A DNA stretch of 64,000 nt from Streptomyces sp. NBC_00154 (GTDB lineage: Bacteria; Actinomycetota; Actinomycetes; Streptomycetales; Streptomycetaceae), in contig NZ_JAPEMI010000001.1 of the NCBI RefSeq assembly GCF_026342835.1, positions 1,804,501 through 1,868,500 on the forward strand. The letters run 5' to 3'. Position numbers and translations under genes: made by a program. The notes below the pieces were generated by a model that was given only the letters and a program-made list of their open reading frames with translations, was not told the DNA's origin and did not search any database. This document shows positions 41,568 through 50,278 of this stretch, piece after piece. The stretch's first letter is position 1. Each line of letters begins with the position of its first letter.

Positions 41568-43505
41568 CTGACTACGTTCCGAGACCTCGGGATTCTTCCC
41601 GAGACGGCCGAGGCCCTTGAGGCCGTCGGCATTGTGTCCCCGTTCCCCATCCAGGAGATGACGCTCCCCGTCGCACTCTCCGGCTCCGACGTGATCGGAC
41701 AGGCCAAGACCGGTACCGGCAAGACGCTCGGTTTCGGTCTTCCGCTGCTGGAGCGCGTCACCGTCCCCGCGGACGTCGAGGCCGGCCGGGCACAGCCCGA
41801 GCAGCTGACCGAGGCGCCGCAGGCGCTGGTCGTCGTCCCCACCCGTGAGCTCTGCCAGCAGGTCACCAACGACCTGCTGACGGCCGGCAAGGTGCGTAAC
41901 GTCCGCGTTCTCGCCATCTACGGCGGCCGTGCGTACGAACCCCAGGTCGAAGCCCTGAAGAAGGGCGTCGATGTGATTGTCGGCACCCCGGGGCGACTGC
42001 TCGACCTCGCGGGACAGCGCAAGCTCGACCTGTCGCACGTGCGCTCGCTCGTTCTCGACGAGGCCGACGAGATGCTCGACCTGGGCTTCCTGCCCGACGT
42101 CGAGAAGATCATCACGATGCTTCCGCCCAAGCGCCAGACCATGCTGTTCTCGGCGACCATGCCGGGTGCGGTCATCGGCCTCGCGCGGCGTTACATGTCG
42201 CAGCCGACGCACATCCGTGCCACCTCGCCCGACGATGAGGGCGCGACCGTCGCGAACACCTCGCAGCACGTCTTCCGGGCCCACTCGATGGACAAGCCCG
42301 AAATGGTCTCGCGCATCCTGCAGGCCAACGGCCGCGGACTCGCGATGATCTTCTGCCGTACGAAGCGGACGGCCGCCGACATCGCCGAGCAGCTGGAGAA
42401 GCGCGGTTTCGCGTCCGGCGCGGTCCATGGCGACCTCGGCCAGGGCGCCCGTGAGCAGGCGCTGCGCGCGTTCCGCAACGGCAAGGTGGACGTACTCGTC
42501 TGCACCGACGTCGCGGCCCGCGGTATCGACGTCGAAGGCGTCACGCACGTCATCAACTACCAGTCGCCGGAGGACGAGAAGACGTACCTCCACCGCATCG
42601 GCCGGACCGGCCGTGCCGGTGCCAAGGGCATCGCCGTCACGCTGGTCGACTGGGACGACATCCCGCGCTGGCAGCTGATCAACAAGGCGCTGGACCTGAA
42701 GTTCCCCGACCCGGTCGAGACGTACTCCACGTCGCCGCACCTCTTCGAGGAGCTCGACATCCCGGCCGGCACCAAGGGTGTGCTGCCGCGCACCGAGCGG
42801 ACCCGTGCGGGTCTTCGGGCCGAGGAGATCGAGGACCTGGGTGAGACGGGCGGCCGTGGCCGCAAGTCGTCCGTCGCGTCCTCGGCGCCTGCCGCATCCG
42901 AGGAGCGGGCACCGCGTACGCCGCGTCAGCGTCGTCGCACCCGGGGCGGGTCCACGCTCGCGGACGGCGCCGCCGCCGTGGTGCCGGCGCCGGCCTCCGA
43001 GGCCTCGGAGGCCGTGTCGGTTGCTGACGCGCCGGCCGAGCCGCGTACGCCGCGTCGCCGTCGTCGTACCCGTGTCGGGGCTCCGGATGTCGCAGCCGAG
43101 GCCGCGGTGGCCGTGGCGCAGGCTCCGGCCGCCGTCGTCGAGGCACCCGTGACGGTCGAGGCGGAGCCGGTGGCCGAGGCCAAGCCGCGTCGTCGCCGGG
43201 CCCGCGTCGTCGCCAAGCCGGTGGACGAGGTCGACTTCCAGACCGCGCCGATCGCCGAACCGGTGCCGGAGAGCAAGGCGGTGACCAAGCCGCGTCGTCG
43301 CGCCCGGGTCGTCGCCAAGCCGGTGGACGAGGTCGACTTCCAGATCGCGCCGATCGCCGAACCGGTGCCGGAGAGCAAGCCGCGCCGACGGACGCGGGCT
43401 GCGGCCAAGCCGAAGGCGGAGACCGCGGTGGAGGCTCCGGTCGCCGAGGGCGAGGCGAAGCCGCGTCGTCGCCGGGCGCGGACGGCTGCTGCCACCGAGA
43501 GCTGA
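41568..43505 (+). CDS. DEAD-box RNA helicase with repeated Arg-rich tail
   Basis: A ~645-residue SF2 RNA helicase. Q-motif region FRDLGI...FPIQ, Walker A AKTGTGKT near residue 45, PTRELC, GTPGR, VLDEADEML, FSATMP, RGIDVEGVTHVINY and HRIGRTGRAG are all present. The last ~230 residues are Arg/Pro/Ala-rich with repeated KPRRRRAR blocks and include two copies of a 34-residue unit. It likely remodels structured RNA and ribosomes, with the basic tail binding RNA. The start appears to be CTG at 41568-41570 (GAGG eight bases upstream); the next in-frame start, GTG 41634, would delete the conserved Q-motif Phe. Confidence 0.85.
   Translation: MTTFRDLGILPETAEALEAVGIVSPFPIQEMTLPVALSGSDVIGQAKTGTGKTLGFGLPLLERVTVPADVEAGRAQPEQLTEAPQALVVVPTRELCQQVTNDLLTAGKVRNVRVLAIYGGRAYEPQVEALKKGVDVIVGTPGRLLDLAGQRKLDLSHVRSLVLDEADEMLDLGFLPDVEKIITMLPPKRQTMLFSATMPGAVIGLARRYMSQPTHIRATSPDDEGATVANTSQHVFRAHSMDKPEMVSRILQANGRGLAMIFCRTKRTAADIAEQLEKRGFASGAVHGDLGQGAREQALRAFRNGKVDVLVCTDVAARGIDVEGVTHVINYQSPEDEKTYLHRIGRTGRAGAKGIAVTLVDWDDIPRWQLINKALDLKFPDPVETYSTSPHLFEELDIPAGTKGVLPRTERTRAGLRAEEIEDLGETGGRGRKSSVASSAPAASEERAPRTPRQRRRTRGGSTLADGAAAVVPAPASEASEAVSVADAPAEPRTPRRRRRTRVGAPDVAAEAAVAVAQAPAAVVEAPVTVEAEPVAEAKPRRRRARVVAKPVDEVDFQTAPIAEPVPESKAVTKPRRRARVVAKPVDEVDFQIAPIAEPVPESKPRRRTRAAAKPKAETAVEAPVAEGEAKPRRRRARTAAATES
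43197..43379 (+). repeat. 102-bp tandem repeat in the helicase tail
   Basis: A 102-bp unit encoding 34 residues (RARVVAKPVDEVDFQ and following) occurs once completely and a second time up to ESK, with very few changes (Thr to Ile at one site). Recent duplication within the coding region is likely, keeping the reading frame. Confidence 0.8.
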
Positions 43506-43553
43506 TCGCACCAGGTCGGTTGATCCGGGGCTCCGCCCCGGACGCTTGAACTG

Positions 43554-43631
43554 CCGGACGGGCTTGAGGGCAACCTCAAGCCCGTCCGGCGTTTGAGGAC
43601 ACCCGATTCAGCCCGTCCGGCGTTCGAGGAC
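43554..43631. repeat. extragenic hairpin and direct repeats after the DEAD-box gene
   Basis: A perfect 16-bp stem (43554-43569 with 43574-43589) with a GCAA tetraloop, followed by two near-identical 21-bp copies (43580-43600 and 43611-43631) of a GTCCGGCGTTTGAGGAC-type sequence. A smaller GC hairpin lies just upstream. Such GTCCGGCG-containing palindromes are familiar Streptomyces extragenic repeats and probably act as the helicase terminator. Confidence 0.75.
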
Positions 43632-43645
43632 TTAGCCTCTTTCCC

Positions 43646-44494
43646 ATGAGTCGGCCGCACACCTTCACCCCGCCCCCCTGCGCCCGCGTCCACCCGCTGC
43701 GCACCGCGCGCGGGGACTTTGCCGTGCTGGAAGCCCTGCCGCCCGCCGAACCGCGCGGCACCGCCCTTCTGTTGCCCGGTTACATGGGCAGCAAGGAGGA
43801 CTTCATCGCGCTCCTCGAACCGCTCTCCGCCGCCGGGTACCGCATCGTCGCCGTCGATGGGCGCGGACAGTACGAGACCGAGGGGACGGACCGTCAGGAG
43901 GATTACGCCCAGGGCGAATTGGCTCGTGACGTACTCGCTCAGACCGCCGCGCTCGACGCCGGCGGTGACGGTGCCGTACACCTGCTCGGGCATTCGCTCG
44001 GCGGCCAGATCGCCCGCGCGGCCGTGCTGCTCGACGCCTCGCTGTTCCGTTCGCTGACGCTGATGTCCTCCGGCCCCGCCCAGGTCACCGAGGCCCAGCA
44101 GCTCAAGGTGAAGATGCTCGGCGACGCGCTCGCGACGCTGAGCATGGCCGAGGTGTGGGAAGCGATGCAGGCCCTCGACCCGCCGGAGGACGCGGCCACG
44201 GACGGCGAGGGCCTGCGCCGGCGCTGGCTGCGGCACCAAACCGCCCAGCTGATCGCCACCGGCCGGCAGCTGGTGGCCGAGCCGGACCGGGTGGCCGAAC
44301 TCGCCGCCGTGCCGCTGCCCGTCCATGTGCTGTCCGGCGAGCGCGACGACACCTGGCCGGTCCCCCTGCTCGACACGATGGCGCAGCGTCTCAGCGCACA
44401 CCGCACCCGGATCGCGGGCGCCGAACACTCCCCCAACACGGACCGCCCGGAGCAGACCGCCGCCGCGCTCGTCTCCTTCTGGGACCGCGTGTAG
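43646..44494 (+). CDS. alpha/beta hydrolase
   Basis: A 282-residue cytosolic hydrolase. LLLPGYMGSKEDF (oxyanion) near residue 43, VAVDGRGQYETEG, LLGHSLGGQIARAA (nucleophile Ser near residue 117), VLSGERDDTWPV (Asp) and AGAEHSPNTDRPEQ (His) form the triad. The substrate is unknown. It ends one base before the convergent NYN gene's stop, so no terminator separates the two. Confidence 0.85.
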   Translation: MSRPHTFTPPPCARVHPLRTARGDFAVLEALPPAEPRGTALLLPGYMGSKEDFIALLEPLSAAGYRIVAVDGRGQYETEGTDRQEDYAQGELARDVLAQTAALDAGGDGAVHLLGHSLGGQIARAAVLLDASLFRSLTLMSSGPAQVTEAQQLKVKMLGDALATLSMAEVWEAMQALDPPEDAATDGEGLRRRWLRHQTAQLIATGRQLVAEPDRVAELAAVPLPVHVLSGERDDTWPVPLLDTMAQRLSAHRTRIAGAEHSPNTDRPEQTAAALVSFWDRV

Positions 44495-44495
44495 C

Positions 44496-45392
44496 TCAGT
44501 ACTGCGCCTGCAGGTGCTGCCAGAAGCCGTCGCGCAGCGCCCGCCGCAGGTGGGCGTGGCCGCGCAGCGAGTGCTGGAGAAGTCGTTCGGCCTCGACCAG
44601 CAGATCCTGATCGACGGAGCCCGGCAGGTAGGGGTGTCCGGGCAGCAGATCGGCGAGGGACTCGCGACCGCGGGCGGCGAGCCAGGCCGCGGCGATCTGC
44701 GCACCGACGAAGCGGACATCGTCACGCGAGGGGGCCGGGGTGTCGTCCTCGTATGTGGTGACGGGGCGTCTGGTGACGTACGGGCGGCAGAAGTCGAGGT
44801 CGAAGGTGCGCTGACTGTCCACCTCCCAGAGCAGCGGTTCGGCCTGGTTGCGGCCTTCTCCGGCCTCGATGCCCCACAGGTGGACCCGGGCCCCGTAACC
44901 CTGCGCCGCCTCGACCGCCGACACCAGGTCCTCGTCGCCGCCGACGAGCGCCGCGTCGCTGATGGCGCGGTGCCGGGCGAGCGATTCGAGGTCGGTGCGG
45001 ATGAGTGAGTCGACCCCCTTCTGCTGGTTGTTGGCGTTGAGGTTGCCGAGTCTGACCTTGACGTCGGGGAGTTCGGCGATGGACTGCTGCTCGACGGTGT
45101 GGATCCGGCGCCTGGCCCCGTCGTACCAGTACACGCGCAGGAGTCTGCTGTCCGCGAAGATCGTGCGGGCCTTGTCGATGAACGCCTCGATCAGCCCTTC
45201 CGCATCGAGGTCGAAGGAGCGCCGGTCCTCGGTGCCGGTGACGAGCAGCCCGGCCGCCGCGTACACATAGCCCGCGTCCACGAAGATCGCGTGGGTCGAA
45301 GGGGTCTTCGACACCTCGGCGAGCATGCGTTTGAGCAGCTCGTTGGTGCGGTCCAGGCGCTCGCCGATCTCTACGATCTCTGCCTCGCTCAT
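44496..45392 (-). CDS. NYN-domain (PIN-like) nuclease-type protein
   Basis: 298 residues. The NYN/LabA-DUF88 domain shows acidic positions FVDAGYVY near residue 38, KGVDSLIRTDLESLA near residue 128 and DAALVGGDEDLVSAVEAA near residue 147, matching a metal-dependent RNase fold. A C-terminal domain with a leucine- and histidine-rich region follows. It probably acts on RNA; substrate unknown. The start taken is ATG 45390-45392 with GAGGTCCGT upstream, in preference to an in-frame upstream start lacking a binding site. Confidence 0.8.
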   Translation of the reverse strand: MSEAEIVEIGERLDRTNELLKRMLAEVSKTPSTHAIFVDAGYVYAAAGLLVTGTEDRRSFDLDAEGLIEAFIDKARTIFADSRLLRVYWYDGARRRIHTVEQQSIAELPDVKVRLGNLNANNQQKGVDSLIRTDLESLARHRAISDAALVGGDEDLVSAVEAAQGYGARVHLWGIEAGEGRNQAEPLLWEVDSQRTFDLDFCRPYVTRRPVTTYEDDTPAPSRDDVRFVGAQIAAAWLAARGRESLADLLPGHPYLPGSVDQDLLVEAERLLQHSLRGHAHLRRALRDGFWQHLQAQY

Positions 45393-45603
45393 ACGGACCT
45401 CATTGTCTGCGCACGACCCATTACCCACTGGTACTTAGACATCCAAAAAATTTCCTTAGCGTAGGGAATGTTTGCAGAGAGCATGCCGTTGTACACCCTG
45501 TGGAGCGCGAGACATCGATGCCTGGTGCTCCACATCCTTGCGGACGGACCATCCGTCCTCCCCAGTAGTTCTCCAGCAGGAGGATCAGACGAAGGGAAGC
45601 CAT

Positions 45604-45756
45604 ATGCGCTTCGAGATCATGCGACTCGACGATGTCGACGGTACCGCCGTGGACAGCACCGTCGTGGACGCCGCCTCCGTCAACCGGATCGTGCAGCAGG
45701 CCGCCGCGATAGGCCAGCGCATCTATATCCGCCCGGCCGAGACCTCGGCTTCGTAA
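45604..45756 (+). CDS. conserved 50-residue small protein
   Basis: A 50-residue protein, MRFEIMRLDDVDGTAVDSTV at the N-terminus and IYIRPAETSAS at the C-terminus, predicted as two beta strands flanking a helix. The start ATG has AAGGGAAGC upstream. An unusually AT-rich stretch at 45436-45475 lies ~150 bp upstream and may be its promoter. No modification or export genes are nearby, so a peptide natural product is unlikely. I recognise the sequence only as a conserved Streptomyces protein without function. Confidence 0.6.
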   Translation: MRFEIMRLDDVDGTAVDSTVVDAASVNRIVQQAAAIGQRIYIRPAETSAS

Positions 45757-45780
45757 CACCTGACGACGCACAAAGACGAA

Positions 45781-45813
45781 GCGCCCTCGTACGGAGTGTC
45801 CGTACGGGGGCGC
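45781..45813. terminator. bidirectional terminator
   Basis: A 15-bp stem (45781-45795 with 45799-45813, one G-T pair) and GTG loop lies between the 50-residue gene (plus) and marC (minus), 25 bp after the first stop. Confidence 0.7.
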
Positions 45814-45833
45814 TGTGGCATGTGCGGGCGCCG

Positions 45834-46439
45834 TCAGGAGCCCTGGATGACCTGGGTGATCCCGTTGATGATCTGCTGTACGGCGATGGCGGAGAGCATC
45901 ATGCCGGCAAGCCGCGTCACCAGCACGACACCGCCGTCCTTGATCACACGGATGATCAGCAGCGAGTAGCGCATGGCCAGCCAGAGCACGACATGCATGG
46001 CGATGATCGCCGTCCAGACGGAGATCTGGGTGGCGAAGCTGTCGGCGTGCTGCACCGCCAGGATCACCGACACGATCGCCCCGGGTCCGGCGAGCAGCGG
46101 CATGCCGAGCGGTACGAGCGCCACGTTGACGTCCTTCGTCTGCGTCGGCTCGTCGGTCTTGCCGGTCAGCAGATCGAGCGCGATCAGCAGCAGAAGGAGT
46201 CCGCCCGCGATCATCAGGGCGGGGACGGAGACATGCAGATAGTCGAGGATCTGCTGGCCGAGCACGCCGAAGACGGCGATCACACCGAAGGCGACCGCAA
46301 CCGCCTGGAACGCCATCCGGCGCTGGATCTTGGCGGGCCGTCCGGCAGTCAGGGCGAGGAAGATCGGGGTGATCCCGGGCGGATCCATAATCACAAAAAG
46401 CGTGAGAAAAAGGGATCCGAAGACAGCAACGTCGAACAC
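45834..46439 (-). CDS. MarC-family integral membrane protein
   Basis: 201 residues with six hydrophobic helices. VAVFGSLFLTLFVIMDPPG at the N-terminus, FGVLGQQIL and PLGMPLLAGPGAIVSVI are diagnostic of the MarC/YhgN family, once linked to multiple antibiotic resistance and now of unclear transport role. The start taken is GTG 46437-46439 with AAGG upstream; family length supports it. Confidence 0.87.
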   Translation of the reverse strand: MFDVAVFGSLFLTLFVIMDPPGITPIFLALTAGRPAKIQRRMAFQAVAVAFGVIAVFGVLGQQILDYLHVSVPALMIAGGLLLLLIALDLLTGKTDEPTQTKDVNVALVPLGMPLLAGPGAIVSVILAVQHADSFATQISVWTAIIAMHVVLWLAMRYSLLIIRVIKDGGVVLVTRLAGMMLSAIAVQQIINGITQVIQGS

Positions 46440-46576
46440 AGTGAGGCCTTGCGAGAAGAGAGCGAGTCGAGACAGGACACACGCAGCCCACAGCCAGGTC
46501 CGGCCGGGCACGCGAAGAGAGAAGGGGGTGACGTACGCGAGAAGCGATGAAGTGCGCGAGGCGCGCAGGCGGGGAG

Positions 46577-47443
46577 CTACACGGGGCGGGGTCCGCCGGC
46601 ACCCGGCACCGGGAAGGCTCCCGTGGCGCGCCGGGTGATCTCGCCGTAGATCTCCGGGTCGGTGGTGTATTCGCCGAGCCGTACGGTCTTCCGGCTGCCG
46701 TGGTAGTCGCTGGAACCGGTGGCCAGCAGCCCCAGTTCCTTGGCGAGGCCGCGCAGCCGGGCCCTGGTCGGCTCGTCATGGTCCATGTGGTCGACCTCGA
46801 TGCCGTCGAGGCCTGCCGCGGCGAACCGGGCTATCGACGCCTCGGGCACCACCTCACCGCGCTTGACGGCGAGCGGGTGGGCGAAGACGGTGACGCCACC
46901 GGCAGCCTTGACCAGCCGGATCGCTTCGAAGGGGTCGAGTTCGTGCTTCTCGGCGTACGCGCGTCCGCCGTTGGCGAGCCACTCGGCGGTGAAGGCGTCG
47001 GAGACGGTCTCGACGACACCGAGCTCGACGAGCGCGGTGGCGATGTGCGGCCTGCCGACCGATCCGTCGCCGGCGATCCGGGCGACCTGCTCCCACTCGA
47101 CGGGAACGCCGAGCGCTTGGAGCTTGCGCACCATCGTCTGCGCGCGCGGCACCCGGTCGTCGCGGACCAGCTCGCGTTCGCGCGCCAACTCGGGCTCGTC
47201 GGGGTCGAAGAGGTACGCGAGCATGTGCAGGCCCACGCCGTCCATCCGGCAGGAGAGCTCGGCACCGGTGACGAGAGTGAGGCCCTCGGGGAGCGCGGCG
47301 ATCGCCTCGGCATGGCCGCGGACGCTGTCGTGGTCGGTGAGAGCGACGACATCGAGCCCTGCCGCGGCGGCGTTCCGCATCAGCTCGGCAGGGGTGTCCG
47401 TGCCGTCCGACGCGGTGGAGTGGGTGTGCAGGTCGATGTGCAC
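46577..47443 (-). CDS. PHP-domain metal-dependent phosphoesterase
   Basis: A 288-residue TrpH/YciV-type PHP protein. Metal ligands lie in HIDLHTHSTASDG at the N-terminus, VALTDHDSVRG near residue 37, TGAELSC near residue 62, VFAHP near residue 188, and GSSDYHG near residue 248. Related enzymes act on 3'-phosphoadenosine nucleotides or short RNA ends, so an RNA or nucleotide phosphatase role is plausible. The start GTG 47441-47443 has GGAG eight bases upstream. Confidence 0.87.
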   Translation of the reverse strand: MHIDLHTHSTASDGTDTPAELMRNAAAAGLDVVALTDHDSVRGHAEAIAALPEGLTLVTGAELSCRMDGVGLHMLAYLFDPDEPELARERELVRDDRVPRAQTMVRKLQALGVPVEWEQVARIAGDGSVGRPHIATALVELGVVETVSDAFTAEWLANGGRAYAEKHELDPFEAIRLVKAAGGVTVFAHPLAVKRGEVVPEASIARFAAAGLDGIEVDHMDHDEPTRARLRGLAKELGLLATGSSDYHGSRKTVRLGEYTTDPEIYGEITRRATGAFPVPGAGGPRPV

Positions 47444-47571
47444 GACGCGTACTCCAGTGCTCTCAGCCGGACAGGGGGGACGCCCAAGGATAACCGGCAT
47501 TCGAACACCGCCCGGTCAGGACGGCAGGACAGCGGGCAGGACAGCAACACGGCCGGGACCGTGTGCCGCAC

Positions 47572-48216
47572 CTAGGGCTGGCTGAGCAGTCGTGGGCTGA
47601 GCGCCCCGCAGGGCACGAGGTCGACCTCTGCCCCTGCGTCGCGCAGATCGGTCAGTATCAGCTCGTCGTACATCAGCAGCGCGGACTGCTCGGGCCAGAC
47701 GACCGCCCACAGCCAGAGCCCGCGCGCCTCGCCCGCGAAGACCGCCCGGTCCTCGGGGGCGCTCTTGACCTGCCAGAGCGGGGTGGGCCGTCCGGCGGCC
47801 AGCACCTTGGCGTTGGGCGGGCCGTCGACGTGGAGGTACGGGCCCGGATCGGGGCCGTCGATCCCGGCGTAGCGCGCGCCGAGGCCGACCCCGAGCTCCT
47901 CGGCGACGAGCAGCATCTCGCCCACCCCGCCGAGCGGACCGGGTCCCGAGCAGGCGACGACGGTGGCGCGGCCGCCGCTGCGGTCGTCCCCCGCGTACGC
48001 CACGCCGGTGAACAGCCAGCCGACCGGCAGCGGCCAGGGCATCCACACCGGTACCCGGGCCCGGTGCACCACCACGCCGAGCGCCTCGACGCTGGGTGGG
48101 ATCACCGGCTGCAACGGATACACGGCGCCGTGCACGGCGCACTGCCAGGTGTCGGCGAAAAGACCGGGCGCCCTGACCCGGCCACCGCACTTCGGGCAAC
48201 TGGGTTCGCCCCTCAT
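47572..48216 (-). CDS. conserved hypothetical protein with zinc-ribbon N-terminus
   Basis: 214 residues, beginning MRGEPSCPKCGGRVRAPGLF, with CPKC near residue 7 and a further Cys near residue 25 (DTWQCAVHG), consistent with a zinc ribbon. The remainder is a compact alpha/beta domain rich in Gly-Pro with no recognised catalytic motif. From memory it is a conserved actinobacterial family of unknown function. The start taken is ATG 48214-48216; a TTG three codons upstream is less likely. Divergent from the MFS gene. Confidence 0.65.
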   Translation of the reverse strand: MRGEPSCPKCGGRVRAPGLFADTWQCAVHGAVYPLQPVIPPSVEALGVVVHRARVPVWMPWPLPVGWLFTGVAYAGDDRSGGRATVVACSGPGPLGGVGEMLLVAEELGVGLGARYAGIDGPDPGPYLHVDGPPNAKVLAAGRPTPLWQVKSAPEDRAVFAGEARGLWLWAVVWPEQSALLMYDELILTDLRDAGAEVDLVPCGALSPRLLSQP

Positions 48217-48304
48217 AGCGCCCAACGGTCCTCCCCGGCTGTCGCCGCGTCAAGGACGATCACCCGTCCGCAGCGTGGCTCTCACCAGGATAAATAGATG
48301 TAGC

Positions 48305-48334
48305 TTGCATTCATTAGGTTCTCTAACTTATTCT
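48305..48334 (+). promoter_or_regulatory. promoter of the MFS transporter gene
   Basis: TTGCAT (48305-48310), 18 bp, TATTCT (48329-48334), inside an AT-rich island (about 48290-48345) that stands out from the GC-rich surroundings and could hold an operator. The transporter start codon follows about 40 bp downstream. Confidence 0.6.
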
Positions 48335-48373
48335 GTGTACAACGCATCGACCTACTGGAGAGCGAGAACCCCC

Positions 48374-49606
48374 ATGCCGGCAGAGGATCCATTCGATCAG
48401 GGAACGGGCAGCATCCTGCGCCAGCCCAAGGCCGTCTGGGCCACCGCCGGCGCCTCGGTTGTCGCGTTCATGGGAATCGGGCTGGTCGACCCGATCCTGC
48501 CGTCCATCGCCAAGGGACTCGAGGCCACGCCCAGCCAGGTGTCCCTGCTCTTCACCTCGTACTTCCTGATCACCGCGGTCGCGATGCTGGTCACCGGTTT
48601 CGTCTCCAGCCGGATCGGCGGCCGTAAGACACTCCTGACCGGCCTCGCGCTCGTCGTCGTCTTCGCCGGGCTCTCCGGTACGTCGTCGTCCGTCGCGGAA
48701 CTCGTCGGCTTCCGGGCCGGCTGGGGACTCGGCAACGCGCTCTTCGTCTCGACGGCGCTCGCCGTGATCGTCGGCGCGGCGGCGGGCGGCAGCTCCGCGG
48801 CGATCCTGCTGTACGAGTCGGCGCTCGGCCTCGGCATGGCCTGCGGTCCGCTGCTCGGCGCGCTGCTCGGTGACGCCAGTTGGCGCTATCCGTTCTTCGG
48901 CACCGCGGCGCTGATGGCGATCGGCTTCATCTGCATCACGGCGTTCCTGAAGGAACAGCCGAAGCCGGCCCGCAAGACCTCACTGCTCGATCCGGTCAGG
49001 GCGCTCGGTCACGGCGGCCTCGCCTCGGTCGCCACCTCGGCGTTCTTCTACAACTACGCGTTCTTCACGATCCTGGCGTTCACCCCGTTCGTGCTGAACA
49101 TGACGCCGTACAAGTCGGGCGCGGTCTTCTTCGCCTGGGGTCTGCTGCTCGCCGTCTTCTCGGTGCTCGTCGCACCCCGGCTGCAGAAGCGCTTCGGCTC
49201 GCTCAAGGTGCTCGGCGCCTCGCTGGTCCTGCTCGCCGTCGACCTGCTGATCCTCGGCTACGGCAATCACACCGCGGCGGTCGTCTGCACGATCGTCTCC
49301 GGCGCCTTCATCGGCATGAACAACACCGTCTACACGGAGCTGGCGCTCGGCGTCTCCGACGCGCCGCGCCCGGTGGCGAGCGCGGGCTACAACTTCGTCC
49401 GCTGGTTCGCCGCGGCTGCCGCCCCGTATCTCGCCCCGAAGATCGAGGAGTGGAGCAACATCCACGTCCCGTTCGTGGTCGCCGCGCTCGCGGCCGTGGC
49501 CGGCGCGCTCGTCGTCCGGATCCGGCGTACGTCCCTGCCCCATGAGGCGGAGGAGCTGGAGCCGAAGCACGCCACCGAGGACGGCGTCACGGTCTTCGCC
49601 AACTGA
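48374..49606 (+). CDS. MFS transporter (drug-efflux type)
   Basis: A 410-residue major facilitator protein with about 12 helices. VVAFMGIGLVDPILPSIAKGL (helix 1, with the D-P-I-L-P motif of DHA efflux pumps) and the loop-2/3 motif A-like VSSRIGGRKTLL near residue 75 are visible. It likely exports a drug or metabolite using the proton gradient; substrate unknown. GGAGAGCG lies upstream of ATG 48374. The AT-rich promoter suggests regulated expression, but no regulator gene is adjacent. Confidence 0.85.
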   Translation: MPAEDPFDQGTGSILRQPKAVWATAGASVVAFMGIGLVDPILPSIAKGLEATPSQVSLLFTSYFLITAVAMLVTGFVSSRIGGRKTLLTGLALVVVFAGLSGTSSSVAELVGFRAGWGLGNALFVSTALAVIVGAAAGGSSAAILLYESALGLGMACGPLLGALLGDASWRYPFFGTAALMAIGFICITAFLKEQPKPARKTSLLDPVRALGHGGLASVATSAFFYNYAFFTILAFTPFVLNMTPYKSGAVFFAWGLLLAVFSVLVAPRLQKRFGSLKVLGASLVLLAVDLLILGYGNHTAAVVCTIVSGAFIGMNNTVYTELALGVSDAPRPVASAGYNFVRWFAAAAAPYLAPKIEEWSNIHVPFVVAALAAVAGALVVRIRRTSLPHEAEELEPKHATEDGVTVFAN

Positions 49607-49627
49607 CCTCCGGGTCAACCCTGTTCC

Positions 49628-49667
49628 GCCCCGCCCGCGGCTCTCCCTCCTGGCCGCGCGGCGGGGC
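49628..49667. terminator. bidirectional terminator after the MFS gene
   Basis: A 14-bp GC stem with one bulged base (49628-49641 with 49653-49667) and an 11-nt loop, located between convergent genes 22 bp after the MFS stop codon. Confidence 0.65.
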
Positions 49668-49693
49668 TTCCCGCACCCCGTATGACGTAGGTC

Positions 49694-50278
49694 TCAGTCC
49701 AGGGCCACGGAGGCACGCAGCGGATCACGCAGATCCGTCCCGTGCGACAGCCACCGCTCATGCAGCTCCTGCGCCCCGCGGACCCGCTTCCACGCCGCCT
49801 CGTTGTGCGTCATCGGCAGCAGCGGCAGGAACCGCACCGGCTCCATCGGCTCGTCCAGCTCGAGGTCCTCGACCAGACCACCCGACTCGGCGACCAGCAC
49901 CGAGCTGAACGGCGCCCCGGGCCAGAGCGGTTCACCGAGGTCCAGCGAGGCGCCGGGCGCCACGATCAACCCCTCGACCTGCGGCGAGGCCGCCAGCACC
50001 GCCAGCCCGCGGAGAACCTTGTCGGTGTCGGCAAGACCGGCCCGCACGGAGAGGACCAGCTCGGCGCGCGGCCCCTTCACCGGGTCCGCGAGGGCTGCGG
50101 TCGGGTCGGCCATCGGCTGGGCGGACATGCCGAGCGTCGCGTAGCGCACCACATCGCCGTCGACGAAACGGAGCACCTCGATCCGGTCCGTACCGAGGAA
50201 CGTCACCGCGGCGCGTGCGTCCGGTTCACCGAGAGCCGTCCGCAGACGGGCCTCGACCAGAGCAAGAATTTCTCCCAT
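49694..50278 (-). CDS. suppressor-of-fused (SUFU) domain protein
   Basis: 194 residues with the SUFU-type domain seen in bacterial immunity and housekeeping proteins: LGTDRIEVLRF near residue 37, PRAELVLSV near residue 75 and the C-terminal LPLLPMTHNEAAWKRVRG. The molecular role in Streptomyces is unknown. The start ATG 50276-50278 lies seven bases after a -10 (TATGCT, minus strand 50290-50285), which implies a leaderless transcript. Confidence 0.8.
   Translation of the reverse strand: MGEILALVEARLRTALGEPDARAAVTFLGTDRIEVLRFVDGDVVRYATLGMSAQPMADPTAALADPVKGPRAELVLSVRAGLADTDKVLRGLAVLAASPQVEGLIVAPGASLDLGEPLWPGAPFSSVLVAESGGLVEDLELDEPMEPVRFLPLLPMTHNEAAWKRVRGAQELHERWLSHGTDLRDPLRASVALD

Noticed and set aside
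45604..45756. Ribosomally made peptide natural product precursor
   Set aside because: No modification enzymes, protease or exporter genes lie nearby and the C-terminal part lacks the usual Cys/Ser/Thr core.
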